A stretch of DNA of 64,000 nucleotides from JASGKO01 sp049840595 (GCA_049840595.1 JASGKO010000008.1:124001-188000), one strand, 5' to 3'. Shown: positions 54,932-63,980, counted from the stretch's first letter. A program made the numbers and translations. The notes: a model not told the origin generated them from the letters alone.

Positions 54932-55409
54932 CCGCGGCGGACGCGGCGAGCGCGGCGATATGAAAAGAGACCAAATCGACCAATTGGCGACCCGAGTTTT
55001 GGATGCTGCTTTTGAAGTGCATCGTCTGCTCGGACCCGGCTTGTTGGAGAATGCCTATGAGATGGCGCTCTGCCATGAATTATCGCTGGCAGGTATTTCG
55101 TTTGAACGCCAGAAGCCGCTTGCCGTTGTTTACAAGGGCGTGAACCTTGATTGTGGTTATCGCTTGGACGTGCTGATTGAGGACACCTTGGTCCTTGAAT
55201 TGAAAAGCTGCGACCAACTGATCCCGATTCATGAAGCGACGTTCTTGAATTATCTCAAGCTCTCCGGCTGCCCGCTCGGCTACTTGATCAACTTTAATGT
55301 GCGTTTGTTAAAAAACGGAATCAAGCGCATCGCAAACCAACTGTCCGAAGAATAATTTGAAACCCGAATCTAAAATCCGCCGCGGTCGCCGCGTCCGCCG
55401 CGGTTAAAA
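54926..55409. mobile_element. Candidate palindromic element carrying a GxxExxY gene
   Basis: Arms 54926-54957 and 55378-55409 match over 32 bases with one mismatch, both of the GCGGCG subtype with outer TTTTAACC. They enclose only the GxxExxY gene, whose ATG (54960) is 2 bases inside the left arm. The unit lies between pheS and pheT, which are normally adjacent, and looks inserted. Mobility is inferred; no target duplication has been demonstrated. Confidence 0.6.
54960..55355 (+). CDS. GxxExxY family protein
   Basis: Protein of 131 aa with the defining motif in LLGPGLLENAYEMALCHEL (G-x-x-E-x-x-Y). The later pattern DCGYRLDVLIEDTLVLELKS contains a D and an E-x-K spaced as in PD-(D/E)XK nucleases, so a nuclease fold is likely. 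The biological role is unknown. It is bracketed by inverted repeats of the dispersed family, which suggests that the protein acts on, or moves with, those repeats. This link is inference. Confidence 0.88.
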   Translation: MKRDQIDQLATRVLDAAFEVHRLLGPGLLENAYEMALCHELSLAGISFERQKPLAVVYKGVNLDCGYRLDVLIEDTLVLELKSCDQLIPIHEATFLNYLKLSGCPLGYLINFNVRLLKNGIKRIANQLSEE

Positions 55410-55416
55410 AATTTGT

Positions 55417-57796
55417 ATGAAAATATCCCTCAACTGGCTTCGTGAATATGTCGAGTTGCCGCCGACGGTGGATGAATTGGTGCGCCTGCTGACCATGGCG
55501 GGCGTCGAGGTGGAAGGCATCGAGACACGTGGCGTCGCCATCGACAAGGTGGTCGTGGCGCAGATCAACGAAAGCGTCCAGCATCCCAATGCCGACCGTC
55601 TGAGCGTTTGCCAGGTGGACGATGGTAGCGGGTATCCGCGCCAGATCGTTTGCGGCGCGAAGAATTACAAAGTCGGTGACAAAGTCCCCGTTGCACTCCC
55701 GGGCGCGGTATTGCCCGGCGATTTCAAGATCAAGGTCGGCAAGCTGCGCGGCGTCGAGAGCCAGGGCATGTTGTGCAGCTCCACCGAGCTTGGTCTGCCC
55801 AAGGGCGAAGACGGTCTGCTCATCCTGCCCGCCGACGCCAAAGTCGGCGCCCCGCTTTCCGAGCTCTATCCAGGTGACACCATTCTCGATTTGGAGATCA
55901 CGCCGAATCGTCCCGACCTGCTGAGCGTGTGGGGGATTGCCTGGGAGATTGCTGCTTTGACTGGCAAGACAGTCGCACGTGTTCAGTGGCCTGCGATTGA
56001 AGCCGTTGAGGAAAAACCCATCCAAGTTTCCATCGAGACAGAATCGCCATGCTATTATAGCGCCAGGCTTCTGCGAGGGGTGAAGATGAAGCCAAGTCCT
56101 GATTGGGTGCGTGCAAAATTGGAGAGTGTCGGATTTCGCTCGATCAATAATGCAGTTGATCTGACTAATTATATTTTGCTGCTGGGTGGTCAACCTTTGC
56201 ATGTTTTCGACGCGGCAAAAGTCCATGGAACGATTTGTGTCAGGAACGCGAGGGACCAGGAAAAATTTCTCGCCCTTGATGGGAAAACCTATGTTCTTTC
56301 GCCCGCTGATCTGGTGATTGCTGACGATGATAAAATATTGGCGATCGCTGGGGTTATGGGAGGAGAAGACAGTGGGGTGACGAATGAAACCAAGGATATC
56401 ATCCTTGAAGTCGCGAATTTTGAGCCCTCCAGTGTTCGCGGCACGGCGCGACGTTTGGGAATCAGTAGTGATTCAAGTTACCGTTTCGAGCGAGGAGTAG
56501 ATGTTGCTAACACGGCTACTTCGGTTAGGTCGGCAGCCTGTTTGCTCGCGGAGTGGACGCAACCGGATTTCTTTTTCGAAAAATCGCATGCATTGAACGG
56601 TGCAAAGTTGAAAGCGAGATTGGGACAAGGTTCGGATATCGTGCCTCTGCGGCTAGAGAGATTGAATGCGCTGTTGGGCACAACGATTTCCCAAGAGCGA
56701 GTCGAAGGTATTCTTACAAGCTTGGGGCTCGAAAAGAAAGATGGTGGGTGGTGGGCGGTCAGATATCGTCCAGACCTTGTCCGCGAAGTCGATCTAATCG
56801 AAGAAGTCGCCCGCGTGATCGGCATGGACGCGATTCCCTCGCGGGTCCAGGCGCGCTTTGCGCCGACCTCGCCGGTGGATCGTGCGTATGATCGTGCGAT
56901 GGAACTGCGTCGTGCGCTGGTCGCGCAGGGGCTTTCCGAGGCACGTAATCTCACTCTGGTGCCGGAGAAGCCGTTGGGTATCGAAGCGATGCAGGTGGAG
57001 GCCGGGAAATTGCAGCGGGTGAAGAACCGCATGATCGACGATCAGGTGGTATTGCGTCCCCACTTGCTGCATGGGCTTTTCACCTCGTTGCGCGAGAATC
57101 TGCGCGCGGGTGCGGAGACGGTGCGGTTGTTTGAGATTGGTCGCGTTTATTCCACCGACCAGCCGGAGGAAAAGTACGCATGCCGCGCTGGTGCTATGCG
57201 GTGCGAACGCTTCGACCGACTGGCGCAAGGAAGCGATTCGTGCGCTCGATCTTTATGATTTGAAAGGCATTCTCTCCGCCGTGTTGGGGGAGGGGACAAG
57301 CTTCGTCGCGTTGGAAAATCCCGCCGCCGCGCTGTCCGTCTCCATCGTCGTGAATGGCAACGTCATCGGTCGCGCCGGTCAGCTCTGGCCTGCGGAGGCG
57401 CGGGCGCTTGATACGGAATCCGCCGTGCTCTTCGCCGAACTGGATCTCGCCGCGCTGGCAAAGGCGGAAGGCAACGAGTCGAAGAAATATCGCGAGATCG
57501 TCCGCTTTCCGGCGGTCACGCGCGACATCGCATTGCTCGCGCCGCTCGCGTTGCCACATGCGGAAATCGAGAAGTGTCTCGCGGTGGTGAAAGAGCCGTT
57601 GCTGGAGAAGGTGGAGCTCTTCGACGTCTTCACTGACAGCACCGGCGTGAAGATTCCTGCGGACCAGAAATCGCTGGCTTATTCGTTGACTTATCGGGCC
57701 AATGACCGGACACTACAGGCCAACGAAGTCGAGGCAGCGCACGCAAAATTGAAGGACCGCTTGAAGGCAGAATTGAGCGTGAGTTTCCGCGAGTAG
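55417..57796 (+). CDS. pheT: Phenylalanyl-tRNA synthetase beta subunit, one frameshift
   Basis: Non-catalytic and editing subunit, about 792 aa when repaired. An EMAP-type tRNA-binding domain (VQHPNADRLSVCQVDDG), B3/B4 editing domain, B5 domain (RRLGISSDSSYRFERGVD), core and C-terminal FDX-ACB domain (FPAVTRDIALLAPL) are all present. At about 57175-57177 one extra base (a T in AAGTACGCAT) shifts the frame; removing it gives EEKTHAALVLCGANAST. The stretch 55.95-56.76 kb is distinctly richer in A/T-ending codons than the rest of the gene. The start lies 7 bases after the inserted repeat element. Confidence 0.93.
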
Positions 57797-57889
57797 TTCT
57801 TTCCAAGATTTTCTGGAAGCCGGTGGTGAAAAGTGCCACTGGCGATCCGCGCAAATTTACCCTGCGGTGTACGAGAATCAGGTAAAAAC

Positions 57890-58085
57890 CCGATCCGGTG
57901 ATTAACCTAACAGGGAGCTGCGCAGTGCATCGGAATGACACGCCTTTTTAGGAAGTCAGGAACTGCACGGTGGCTTCCGCCCGTTACCTTATGGGAACGG
58001 CGTTTTGCCTTTACGGCATCGGCGGGGTAAAACAAGGCGCTCTGGCATTGGTATCGCTGTGATCCTGCCGGAGCGCCTTTTTTTG
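57890..58085 (+). ncRNA. Candidate structured RNA with its own terminator
   Basis: This 196-base stretch has no coding frame but many complementary segments: CCTAA with TTAGG, GCAGT with ACTGC, CCGTT..CC with GG..AACGG (closing on TTAT) and TGCC with GGCA. It ends in a strong terminator. It may be an independent small RNA (6S RNA is one candidate by size) or the 3' UTR of pheT. I could not match it to a known family, and the 5' end is arbitrary. Confidence 0.4.
58034..58084 (+). terminator. Rho-independent terminator
   Basis: A 14-bp stem with one G-U pair (58034-58047 with 58066-58079) runs into a T7 tract. It ends the structured region after pheT. Confidence 0.85.
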
Positions 58086-58093
58086 TGGGCATG

Positions 58094-58198
58094 ATTTAAC
58101 CACGAAGAGCACGAAGTTCATTTCTTCCTCCTTCGTGAGCTTCGTGCTCTTCGTGGTTAATTTTTCTCCGCCGCGCTCGCCGCGTCCGCTGTGGTTTC
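58094..58198. repeat. ACGAAG inverted-repeat element plus a GCGGCG half element
   Basis: The ACGAAG arms (about 58094-58118 and 58136-58161) both start from TTAACC and enclose about 17 bases. Immediately downstream, 58169-58198 is a single inverted arm with GCGGCG cores whose outermost core reads ACAGCG. It lies upstream of carA. Confidence 0.75.
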
Positions 58199-58276
58199 AT
58201 CTTCATGTAAATTTTTCACAAAAGGGCCGTTTTTCATTTGCTCGAAAATGCGGTTCCCCCGATGCTCGTTTTTACT

Positions 58277-59455
58277 ATGAGTTCTGCCATCCTTGCCCTT
58301 GAAGACGGGCGCTGTTTTTTCGGAGAAGCCTTCGGGGCCACGGGCACCGTGCTGGGGGAATCCGTTTTCAATACTTCGATGACGGGATATCAGGAAGTGC
58401 TCACCGATCCGTCTTATCGCGGGCAGATCGTGGCGATGACTTGCCCGCAGATCGGCAACTACGGCGTGAACGCGCTCGATCAGGAAAGCGACGAGCCGCA
58501 CGTGCGCGGCTTTGTGATCGAAGAGCTCAGCCCGATCGCCAGCAACTGGCGCTCGGAAGATACCCTGGATGGGTATCTGAAAAAGTGGAACATTCCCGGC
58601 ATCCAGGGCGTGGACACCCGGGCGCTAACCCGGCACTTGCGTGAACTCGGGGCGATGAAGGCCTGCCTTTCCACCGAAGGTATCGCCAAAGAAAAGGCGA
58701 TCGAACTCGCCCGGAGCGGTGAGGGCGTAGCGGGAATGGATTTTGTGAAAGAAGTCACCACGCCGAAGTCCTTCGCGTGGGACCCAGCCGATACGCTCAG
58801 CCGCGAGTGGACGATCGTGAAAGGTGGCGAGCAAGAAGTGGAGGTTGCCGAAAACGGCGAAGTCTTCCGCAAGCTCGAACCGGCGCGGCACAGCATCGTG
58901 GCCTATGATTTCGGCATCAAGCACAACATCCTGCGCCGCCTGCGGCAGACCGGATTCAAAGTGCAGGTCGTTCCCGCCACCACCTCTGCGGAGGATGTGC
59001 TGGCGCTGAAGCCCGATGGCGTGTTTCTCTCCAACGGCCCCGGCGATCCCGGCGCGCTCGGCTATATTCACGAGACTTTGCGGGGCCTCATTGGCAAGAA
59101 GCCAATCTTCGGCATTTGCCTCGGGCATCAGGTGCTCGGCTATGCCTTCGGCGGCAAGACCTTCAAGCTCAAGTTCGGCCATCGCGGCGGTAACCAACCG
59201 GTGAAAGACCTGCGCACAGGCAAGGTGACGATTACCTCGCAGAACCACGGATTTGCCGTGGATGCCGATTCGCTGCCATCCAACGTGGAAGTGTCGCACA
59301 TCAACCTCAACGACAACACCGTCGAGGGCCTGCGCCATCGTGACTTCCCGGTTTTCAGCGTGCAATACCATCCCGAAGCCGCTCCCGGCCCGAACGATGC
59401 CACCTACTTTTTCGATGAATTTGCCAAACTCATTGATGAAACGAAAAGTCGCTGA
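58277..59455 (+). CDS. carA: Carbamoyl-phosphate synthase small subunit
   Basis: Glutaminase subunit of 392 aa that supplies ammonia for carbamoyl phosphate in arginine and pyrimidine synthesis. The N-terminal CarA domain (LALEDGRCFFGEAFGATG, TSMTGYQEVLTDPSY) and the class I amidotransferase triad (Cys in GICLGHQVLG, His and Glu in YHPEAAPG) are intact. I chose ATG 58277 (MSSAILALED); 58262 is also possible. carB is not in the window; an FHA gene follows. Confidence 0.95.
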   Translation: MSSAILALEDGRCFFGEAFGATGTVLGESVFNTSMTGYQEVLTDPSYRGQIVAMTCPQIGNYGVNALDQESDEPHVRGFVIEELSPIASNWRSEDTLDGYLKKWNIPGIQGVDTRALTRHLRELGAMKACLSTEGIAKEKAIELARSGEGVAGMDFVKEVTTPKSFAWDPADTLSREWTIVKGGEQEVEVAENGEVFRKLEPARHSIVAYDFGIKHNILRRLRQTGFKVQVVPATTSAEDVLALKPDGVFLSNGPGDPGALGYIHETLRGLIGKKPIFGICLGHQVLGYAFGGKTFKLKFGHRGGNQPVKDLRTGKVTITSQNHGFAVDADSLPSNVEVSHINLNDNTVEGLRHRDFPVFSVQYHPEAAPGPNDATYFFDEFAKLIDETKSR

Positions 59456-59467
59456 TACATATCCGTC

Positions 59468-59971
59468 ATGCCAAAAATCGTAGTTTCCCTCCCAGATGCC
59501 GGTGAAGTCTCTTTTGAGCTCACCGACGAAACCATCACGCTTGGTCGCCAGCCCGACAATACGGCGCAGATCGAAGACGGTTCCGTTTCCAGCTACCACG
59601 CCACGCTCACGCAGGAAGGCGGCAATTATCGCCTGAAGGATAACAACTCCACCAATGGCACCTTCGTGAATGGCCAGCAGGGCAGCGAATGGCTGCTGCA
59701 GGATGGCGACAAGGTGATGTTCGGCAACATCGAGGGCGTTTATCACTCCGAGGTCGCTGCGGTGGCGCGTCCACTGCCACAGACCAATGAGCACGCTGTT
59801 ACCGTGGGGGCTTCCAGCGCCAAGCCTTCGAACTTTACCAACGCTTCGCCCTTCAAGACCAAGAAGAAGCCGAAAGATCCGGCTGGTATGGCGATGATGG
59901 CCTTCAGCATCGTGGCGATTCTTGCCTTTGTCGGCGCGATCGGAATGGTCTTCACTCTGCAGGCTCCCTAA
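59468..59971 (+). CDS. FHA-domain membrane protein
   Basis: Protein of 167 aa. The FHA phosphothreonine-binding domain (residues 1-95) shows LGRQPDN, SSYHATL and NNSTNGTFVNG. A linker rich in Lys and Pro and a single C-terminal membrane helix (MAMMAFSIVAILAFVGAIGM) tether it to the membrane with the FHA domain in the cytoplasm. Such proteins recruit targets phosphorylated by Ser/Thr kinases; none is encoded here. It starts 12 bases after carA. Confidence 0.88.
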   Translation: MPKIVVSLPDAGEVSFELTDETITLGRQPDNTAQIEDGSVSSYHATLTQEGGNYRLKDNNSTNGTFVNGQQGSEWLLQDGDKVMFGNIEGVYHSEVAAVARPLPQTNEHAVTVGASSAKPSNFTNASPFKTKKKPKDPAGMAMMAFSIVAILAFVGAIGMVFTLQAP

Positions 59972-59983
59972 GCTATCGCCGCT

Positions 59984-60610
59984 TTGAATTTTTCGCTCCC
60001 GAGAGCCCGGTGTCTTCGGCGTTCATTGCCGAAAATCGGGGTTTCCGGGAGCGATTTTTTTTGGCAGGAAATTTCTGCTTTGGCGCTGGTGGATACGTTC
60101 AGCGGTCAACCGCTGGAGCAGGCGACCACCGTACAAATGGCGTGGGACGAGCGGGAATGGCGTATTCGCTTCACGGTCACGGATGCTCATGCCTGGGCAA
60201 CCATCACCGAGCGTGATGGGCCGCTTTATCGTGAGGAGGTGGTGGAGGTCTTCGTTGATCCCTACGGAGACTTATTCAGCTATTTCGAGATCGAGGTAAA
60301 TCCGCTCAATACCGTCTGCGATCTGGTGCTGAGAAAGAATCGCAGCGGTATCATCAAGGACTTTGGCTGGCATTGCGAGGGGCTCGTTACCACGGTGCAA
60401 AGGACCAGCGCTGGATGGATTGCCGAGCTGGGAATTCCTTTTGCCAGTATTGCGGATGGAGCCCCTCAGCCGGGCAGCGTCTGGCGGGCCAATTTTCTCC
60501 GGATCGACCGGCCAGCCCATCGCGAGCGGGAACTCGGTGCGTGGTCACCCACGGGGGTGGCCCAGTTTCATGTTCCCGCGCGTTTCGGATTCGTCGAGTT
60601 TACGGAGTAA
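59984..60610 (+). CDS. CBM9-like carbohydrate-binding domain protein
   Basis: Protein of up to 208 aa resembling the CBM9-like / DOMON-related domain (VQMAWDEREWRIRFTVTDAH, EEVVEVFVDPYGD, YFEIEVNPLNTVCDL, GWIAELGIPFASI). The start is unclear: TTG 59984 or TTG 60026 are the only in-frame candidates before the domain, and the stretch 59994-60062 looks like a terminator of the FHA gene. No signal peptide can be seen. The last 11 bases overlap the end of the AsmA-like gene on the other strand. Confidence 0.65.
   Translation: MNFSLPRARCLRRSLPKIGVSGSDFFWQEISALALVDTFSGQPLEQATTVQMAWDEREWRIRFTVTDAHAWATITERDGPLYREEVVEVFVDPYGDLFSYFEIEVNPLNTVCDLVLRKNRSGIIKDFGWHCEGLVTTVQRTSAGWIAELGIPFASIADGAPQPGSVWRANFLRIDRPAHRERELGAWSPTGVAQFHVPARFGFVEFTE
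59994..60062 (+). terminator. Two-part hairpin with T tract after the FHA gene
   Basis: An outer 8-bp stem (59994-60001 with 60046-60053), an inner TTCGGC/GCCGAA stem and eight T residues form a terminator. It overlaps the 5' end proposed for the CBM9-like gene, which supports a later start or readthrough there. Confidence 0.65.
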
Positions 60611-63374
60611 TGCTTGGTGAGGGGGCGGGAGTCGCTGTCGCCGCGGGCGATGGCGAAGCGGTCGGCATCGCTAATGGCACAGAGGCCGGTGAGGTTGCCG
60701 GAGCGAGATTCACCGAGGGGGTCGCCGTCGGAACCGGGTCCTGGCCATTCATGAACGCTTTGAAATCGGAAATCGGAGTTCCGTCCGGAATGCTGAAGCG
60801 CAGTTCGGGATGCTCCCAGTTTCCATTGATGCCCGTTACAAAGGGACGCCCTTTGGCCTGACCGGTTCCTGCCGCTTGCAGCAGTGGATTTTCCGGCGAG
60901 GCGGGCAGGAAGGTGAGCGAACCGCTTTTCAGCGTGAGTGAGGTGGTTCCGGTGGAAGCCAGCAGGTTTTCAAAATCCACCGTGCCGGAAACCTTTGGCT
61001 GGCCGAGAGTGCCATCGACTTTTAATGCCGGTTTCAGGAGGATGCCACCGGTGGCCTGAACCGGGGCTGACGTAGTTTCCATCTGAATCGTCCAATCGCT
61101 AAATGGCGCGGTACTGGTGATTGGCTGGAATTGCAGCGGGCTGGTGATCGGATCGATGATCTTTCCGAGATCGAGAATCCCCGCGAAATCAGTGCCGGTA
61201 ATCAGTGCGGTACCGGTGAGAGCGGAGGAGAGATAGTTGCCTTCGATTTTCCAGTCGGCGTTAACGGTCATGCCCACCCCGGCGATGAGGTGGGAGGGAA
61301 GATTCACCGCCTTGAAGTTGCCGGTGAAACCGATGTTGGTCAGCGGGCCCTCGCCATTGGCATCGAAGTTGATCGTCGCATCGACCGGAAGTTCACGCCC
61401 GGTGAGCAGCATAGCCTGTCGTAATTGCAGGCCCACCGCATGCAAGTTTACCTTCGCCTGGCCGTCCGCTTTCACGACCGGATGGGGCCATGCGCTCCAG
61501 ATGTTGATCGGAAGCATGGCATTTCCTTGCAGCCACGTTTGCTTGCCGTGTTTCATCTGGATCGCTTGCAGGTTGACCGATTCGGGCGACACGGCCACCT
61601 GGGCCTTGAACTGGGTATCGGCTGTGGAGACGGTGCACTGTTTCAGGAACACATTTCCGGGCGAGTAGGTGCCTTCGATATCGGCATTGAGGGGATGAAA
61701 ATCCTTCGCCGCCTCGGTCCCGAAAGGGCGTAGTTGATTGAAGATGGCGTGGAAAGCGCCGGAGTGTGCCTTGTCCGAGCCATCGCCCGACCAGTCCACA
61801 TTCAGGCTGCCACCGAGCGGCTGGGGGGCGATTGGAGGCTGGAGTAGTGAGGAGTAAATCGTGAGGTCGGCAATCGACGACTTCAACTCGCCGGAGTATT
61901 GGCGGTTGCCGAGGATGTTCAGATCGCCCTTGCCGCGCAGGTAATCGTTGCCGTGCAGGATTTCGAGGTTGATCACTTGCAGATCATTGCCATCGAGTTT
62001 GAGCGCGGCCTGCAGCGAATCCAGTGGCGCGCCGCGATAGGAAAGGTGGCTGCCGGTGGCGATGAGCTGGCCACTAAATTGCTGGTTTTCCCCGCGGATC
62101 GAGCCGTCCACATCCAGCTTGCCGAACAAGCCGTCGAACTTCGGTCCCAGTAATTTGGAGAACTGGTTCAAATCCTCCAGCTTGGCGGAGACATCGAAGT
62201 TGAACTCCGATTTCCACCACGCCACGGCTCCGCCGGGGAGGGCCATTTCCCCCTTCAGGTTGAGGGTATTGTTCGCCTGCTTGAGTTCAAGGTCGGGAAT
62301 CAGCAGCCGGTGATGCAACAGCGTCGCGCCCAGCACGAAGGAGTCGCAGCGGCGCTGGCCCCAGCGGAAGTCGTGGGAGGAAAAGCGCACGGAAACGGTG
62401 GCCTTCTCCGGGCTGCGCGGTGAACCGCGGAAGGTGAATTTGCCTTCATCGATCAAGCCATTGGCCGGATCGTGCGAGCCGATGAAACGAGCGAGCGCGT
62501 CGAGATGGATGCCGGAAAACGAGCCGCTTGCCTCGTAATTGAGATGCCCTTCCTCGGTATCACGCAATTCCCCACGCAGATCGCCGCCAAAGGCATCGGC
62601 GGCAAATTCGATGAGCAACTGCCGCCGGACAAAGGCGCGCAGATCCGTGGTGATGCTGGAGAGGAGCACGCCGTCGGCCAGCTTCATATTGACCAGGGAG
62701 AGCATCTGGTCCTGCCATGCGGTGCCGCCGCTGATGTTGCGGAATTCGCGGTTCACCACTTCGTTGTCCACGATCAGTTGTTGTGCGGTGAAGTCGCCCG
62801 CTCGTAATTTGCTCACCGAGAAATTCGCACCATTGAGCACAATGGCATCCCCGCTGAGCAGGAAGCGCAGATTGATATTCCTGGCCTCTACATTTACTGG
62901 AGCGAGCAGGGAGAGCCACGGGGTTTCCGAGACCAGTTTGTGATCACTGGAAGTGGTTTCCTGCTCCGAATCGGGCATCACACGGAAGTCACCGTTTAGG
63001 CCATCCACTTTCAAGTCCTGGAGCCAGCCCCGGCTGGAGGGGGGGACCAGCTTCCACCACGAGAAAGCCGCGGTGAGATGATCGATGCGCACCGTGGTCT
63101 GCACGCCTTGGGGCGAGGTCGTCTCCAGACGGATGTCGGAAAACACCAACGGCACCAGGATGTTGCCATCCACCTGTTGGAACTGGACCGAGAGGCCCTG
63201 GCGCTTGGCTTCAAAATAAATTGCCTGGCTGATGATCCAGCGAAACGACTGGGGCCAGAATAGCAGTGCCGCGGCGACGGTGAGCAACGCCAGCAGCTTA
63301 AAGCGCAAACGCACCGAGGAGTGCTTCGTCGAGGGAGCGCTGCCGGCTGGAGTGATGGTCGTGGAAGAGGACAT
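60600..63374 (-). CDS. AsmA/TamB-like envelope protein
   Basis: Large protein of 924 aa from ATG 63374 (MSSSTTITPAGS); the frame is open to 63416. One N-terminal membrane helix (FKLLALLTVAAALLFWPQSF) is followed by a long beta-rich region with repeated patterns such as LQVINLEILHGNDYLRGKGD and LNVDWSGDG, as in AsmA and TamB proteins. These bridge the periplasm to transport lipids or assist outer-membrane assembly. The C-terminus is a Pro/Ser/Thr/Ala-rich tail (about 35 residues). Substrate unknown. The neighbouring thioredoxin-fold gene is 57 bases upstream on the same strand. Confidence 0.8.
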   Translation of the reverse strand: MSSSTTITPAGSAPSTKHSSVRLRFKLLALLTVAAALLFWPQSFRWIISQAIYFEAKRQGLSVQFQQVDGNILVPLVFSDIRLETTSPQGVQTTVRIDHLTAAFSWWKLVPPSSRGWLQDLKVDGLNGDFRVMPDSEQETTSSDHKLVSETPWLSLLAPVNVEARNINLRFLLSGDAIVLNGANFSVSKLRAGDFTAQQLIVDNEVVNREFRNISGGTAWQDQMLSLVNMKLADGVLLSSITTDLRAFVRRQLLIEFAADAFGGDLRGELRDTEEGHLNYEASGSFSGIHLDALARFIGSHDPANGLIDEGKFTFRGSPRSPEKATVSVRFSSHDFRWGQRRCDSFVLGATLLHHRLLIPDLELKQANNTLNLKGEMALPGGAVAWWKSEFNFDVSAKLEDLNQFSKLLGPKFDGLFGKLDVDGSIRGENQQFSGQLIATGSHLSYRGAPLDSLQAALKLDGNDLQVINLEILHGNDYLRGKGDLNILGNRQYSGELKSSIADLTIYSSLLQPPIAPQPLGGSLNVDWSGDGSDKAHSGAFHAIFNQLRPFGTEAAKDFHPLNADIEGTYSPGNVFLKQCTVSTADTQFKAQVAVSPESVNLQAIQMKHGKQTWLQGNAMLPINIWSAWPHPVVKADGQAKVNLHAVGLQLRQAMLLTGRELPVDATINFDANGEGPLTNIGFTGNFKAVNLPSHLIAGVGMTVNADWKIEGNYLSSALTGTALITGTDFAGILDLGKIIDPITSPLQFQPITSTAPFSDWTIQMETTSAPVQATGGILLKPALKVDGTLGQPKVSGTVDFENLLASTGTTSLTLKSGSLTFLPASPENPLLQAAGTGQAKGRPFVTGINGNWEHPELRFSIPDGTPISDFKAFMNGQDPVPTATPSVNLAPATSPASVPLAMPTASPSPAATATPAPSPSITP

Positions 63375-63431
63375 GAAAGGTTCTGAACTGACTGCGCGGT
63401 GGCGCGGGTTATTCAAAAGAATCGCGGCTCG

Positions 63432-63980
63432 TTACTGCGGTGCGTTGCCCGGCTTCCACTTGATGTTGCAGCCGATGCTCGGCTTTTGCACGGAATCCAC
63501 CGGCTGGTTGGCCAGCACGGCATCGATCGCGGCGCGTAGATCGCGTCCATCCGGGGTGCCTTTGCCCGGGCGGGAATCATCGAGTTGTCCGCGATAGACC
63601 AGCTTATGCGCTGCGTCGAAGAGGAAAAAATCCGGCGTGCAGGCGGCGGAATAGGCTTTGGCGACTGTTTGCGATTCGTCGTAGCAGAGCGGAAAGTTGA
63701 AGCCGAGCGTGACTGCCATTTCGGCGAGGCTTTTCGGAGCGTCATCCGGGTAGTTGACCGCGTCGTTTGAGCTAATGGCCACGATACTCAAGCTCTGCCC
63801 CACATAATCGCGTCCGATTTTCGCCAGTTCATCACGCAGATGCACCACGTAGGGGCAGTGGCGGCAGATAAACATGACCAGCAGCGCCTTGGTCGCCGCA
63901 AAATCCGCCAAATGGATGGTATTTCCGGAAACGACATCAGGGAGTTCGAAGTCGGGGGCCGGAGTGCCCAGCGGCAACAT
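63432..63980 (-). CDS. Thioredoxin-fold (AhpC/TSA-like) protein
   Basis: Protein of 182 aa. The N-terminal PAPDFELPDVVSGNTIHLAD and the motif MFICRHCPYVV identify the thioredoxin-like peroxiredoxin-related family. The CxxC is present, followed by a conserved Pro in ACTPDFFLFD and an end PSIGCNIKWKPGN. The family is widespread and of unknown exact role; redox repair is likely. The ATG at 63980 is close to the window edge and the start looks complete. Confidence 0.9.
   Translation of the reverse strand: MLPLGTPAPDFELPDVVSGNTIHLADFAATKALLVMFICRHCPYVVHLRDELAKIGRDYVGQSLSIVAISSNDAVNYPDDAPKSLAEMAVTLGFNFPLCYDESQTVAKAYSAACTPDFFLFDAAHKLVYRGQLDDSRPGKGTPDGRDLRAAIDAVLANQPVDSVQKPSIGCNIKWKPGNAPQ

Noticed and set aside
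57820..58030. Cobalamin riboswitch, suggested by GCCACTG and AGTCAGGAACTGC-like words
   Set aside because: The order and surrounding conserved segments do not fit, and the region ends in a terminator and a repeat before the next gene.
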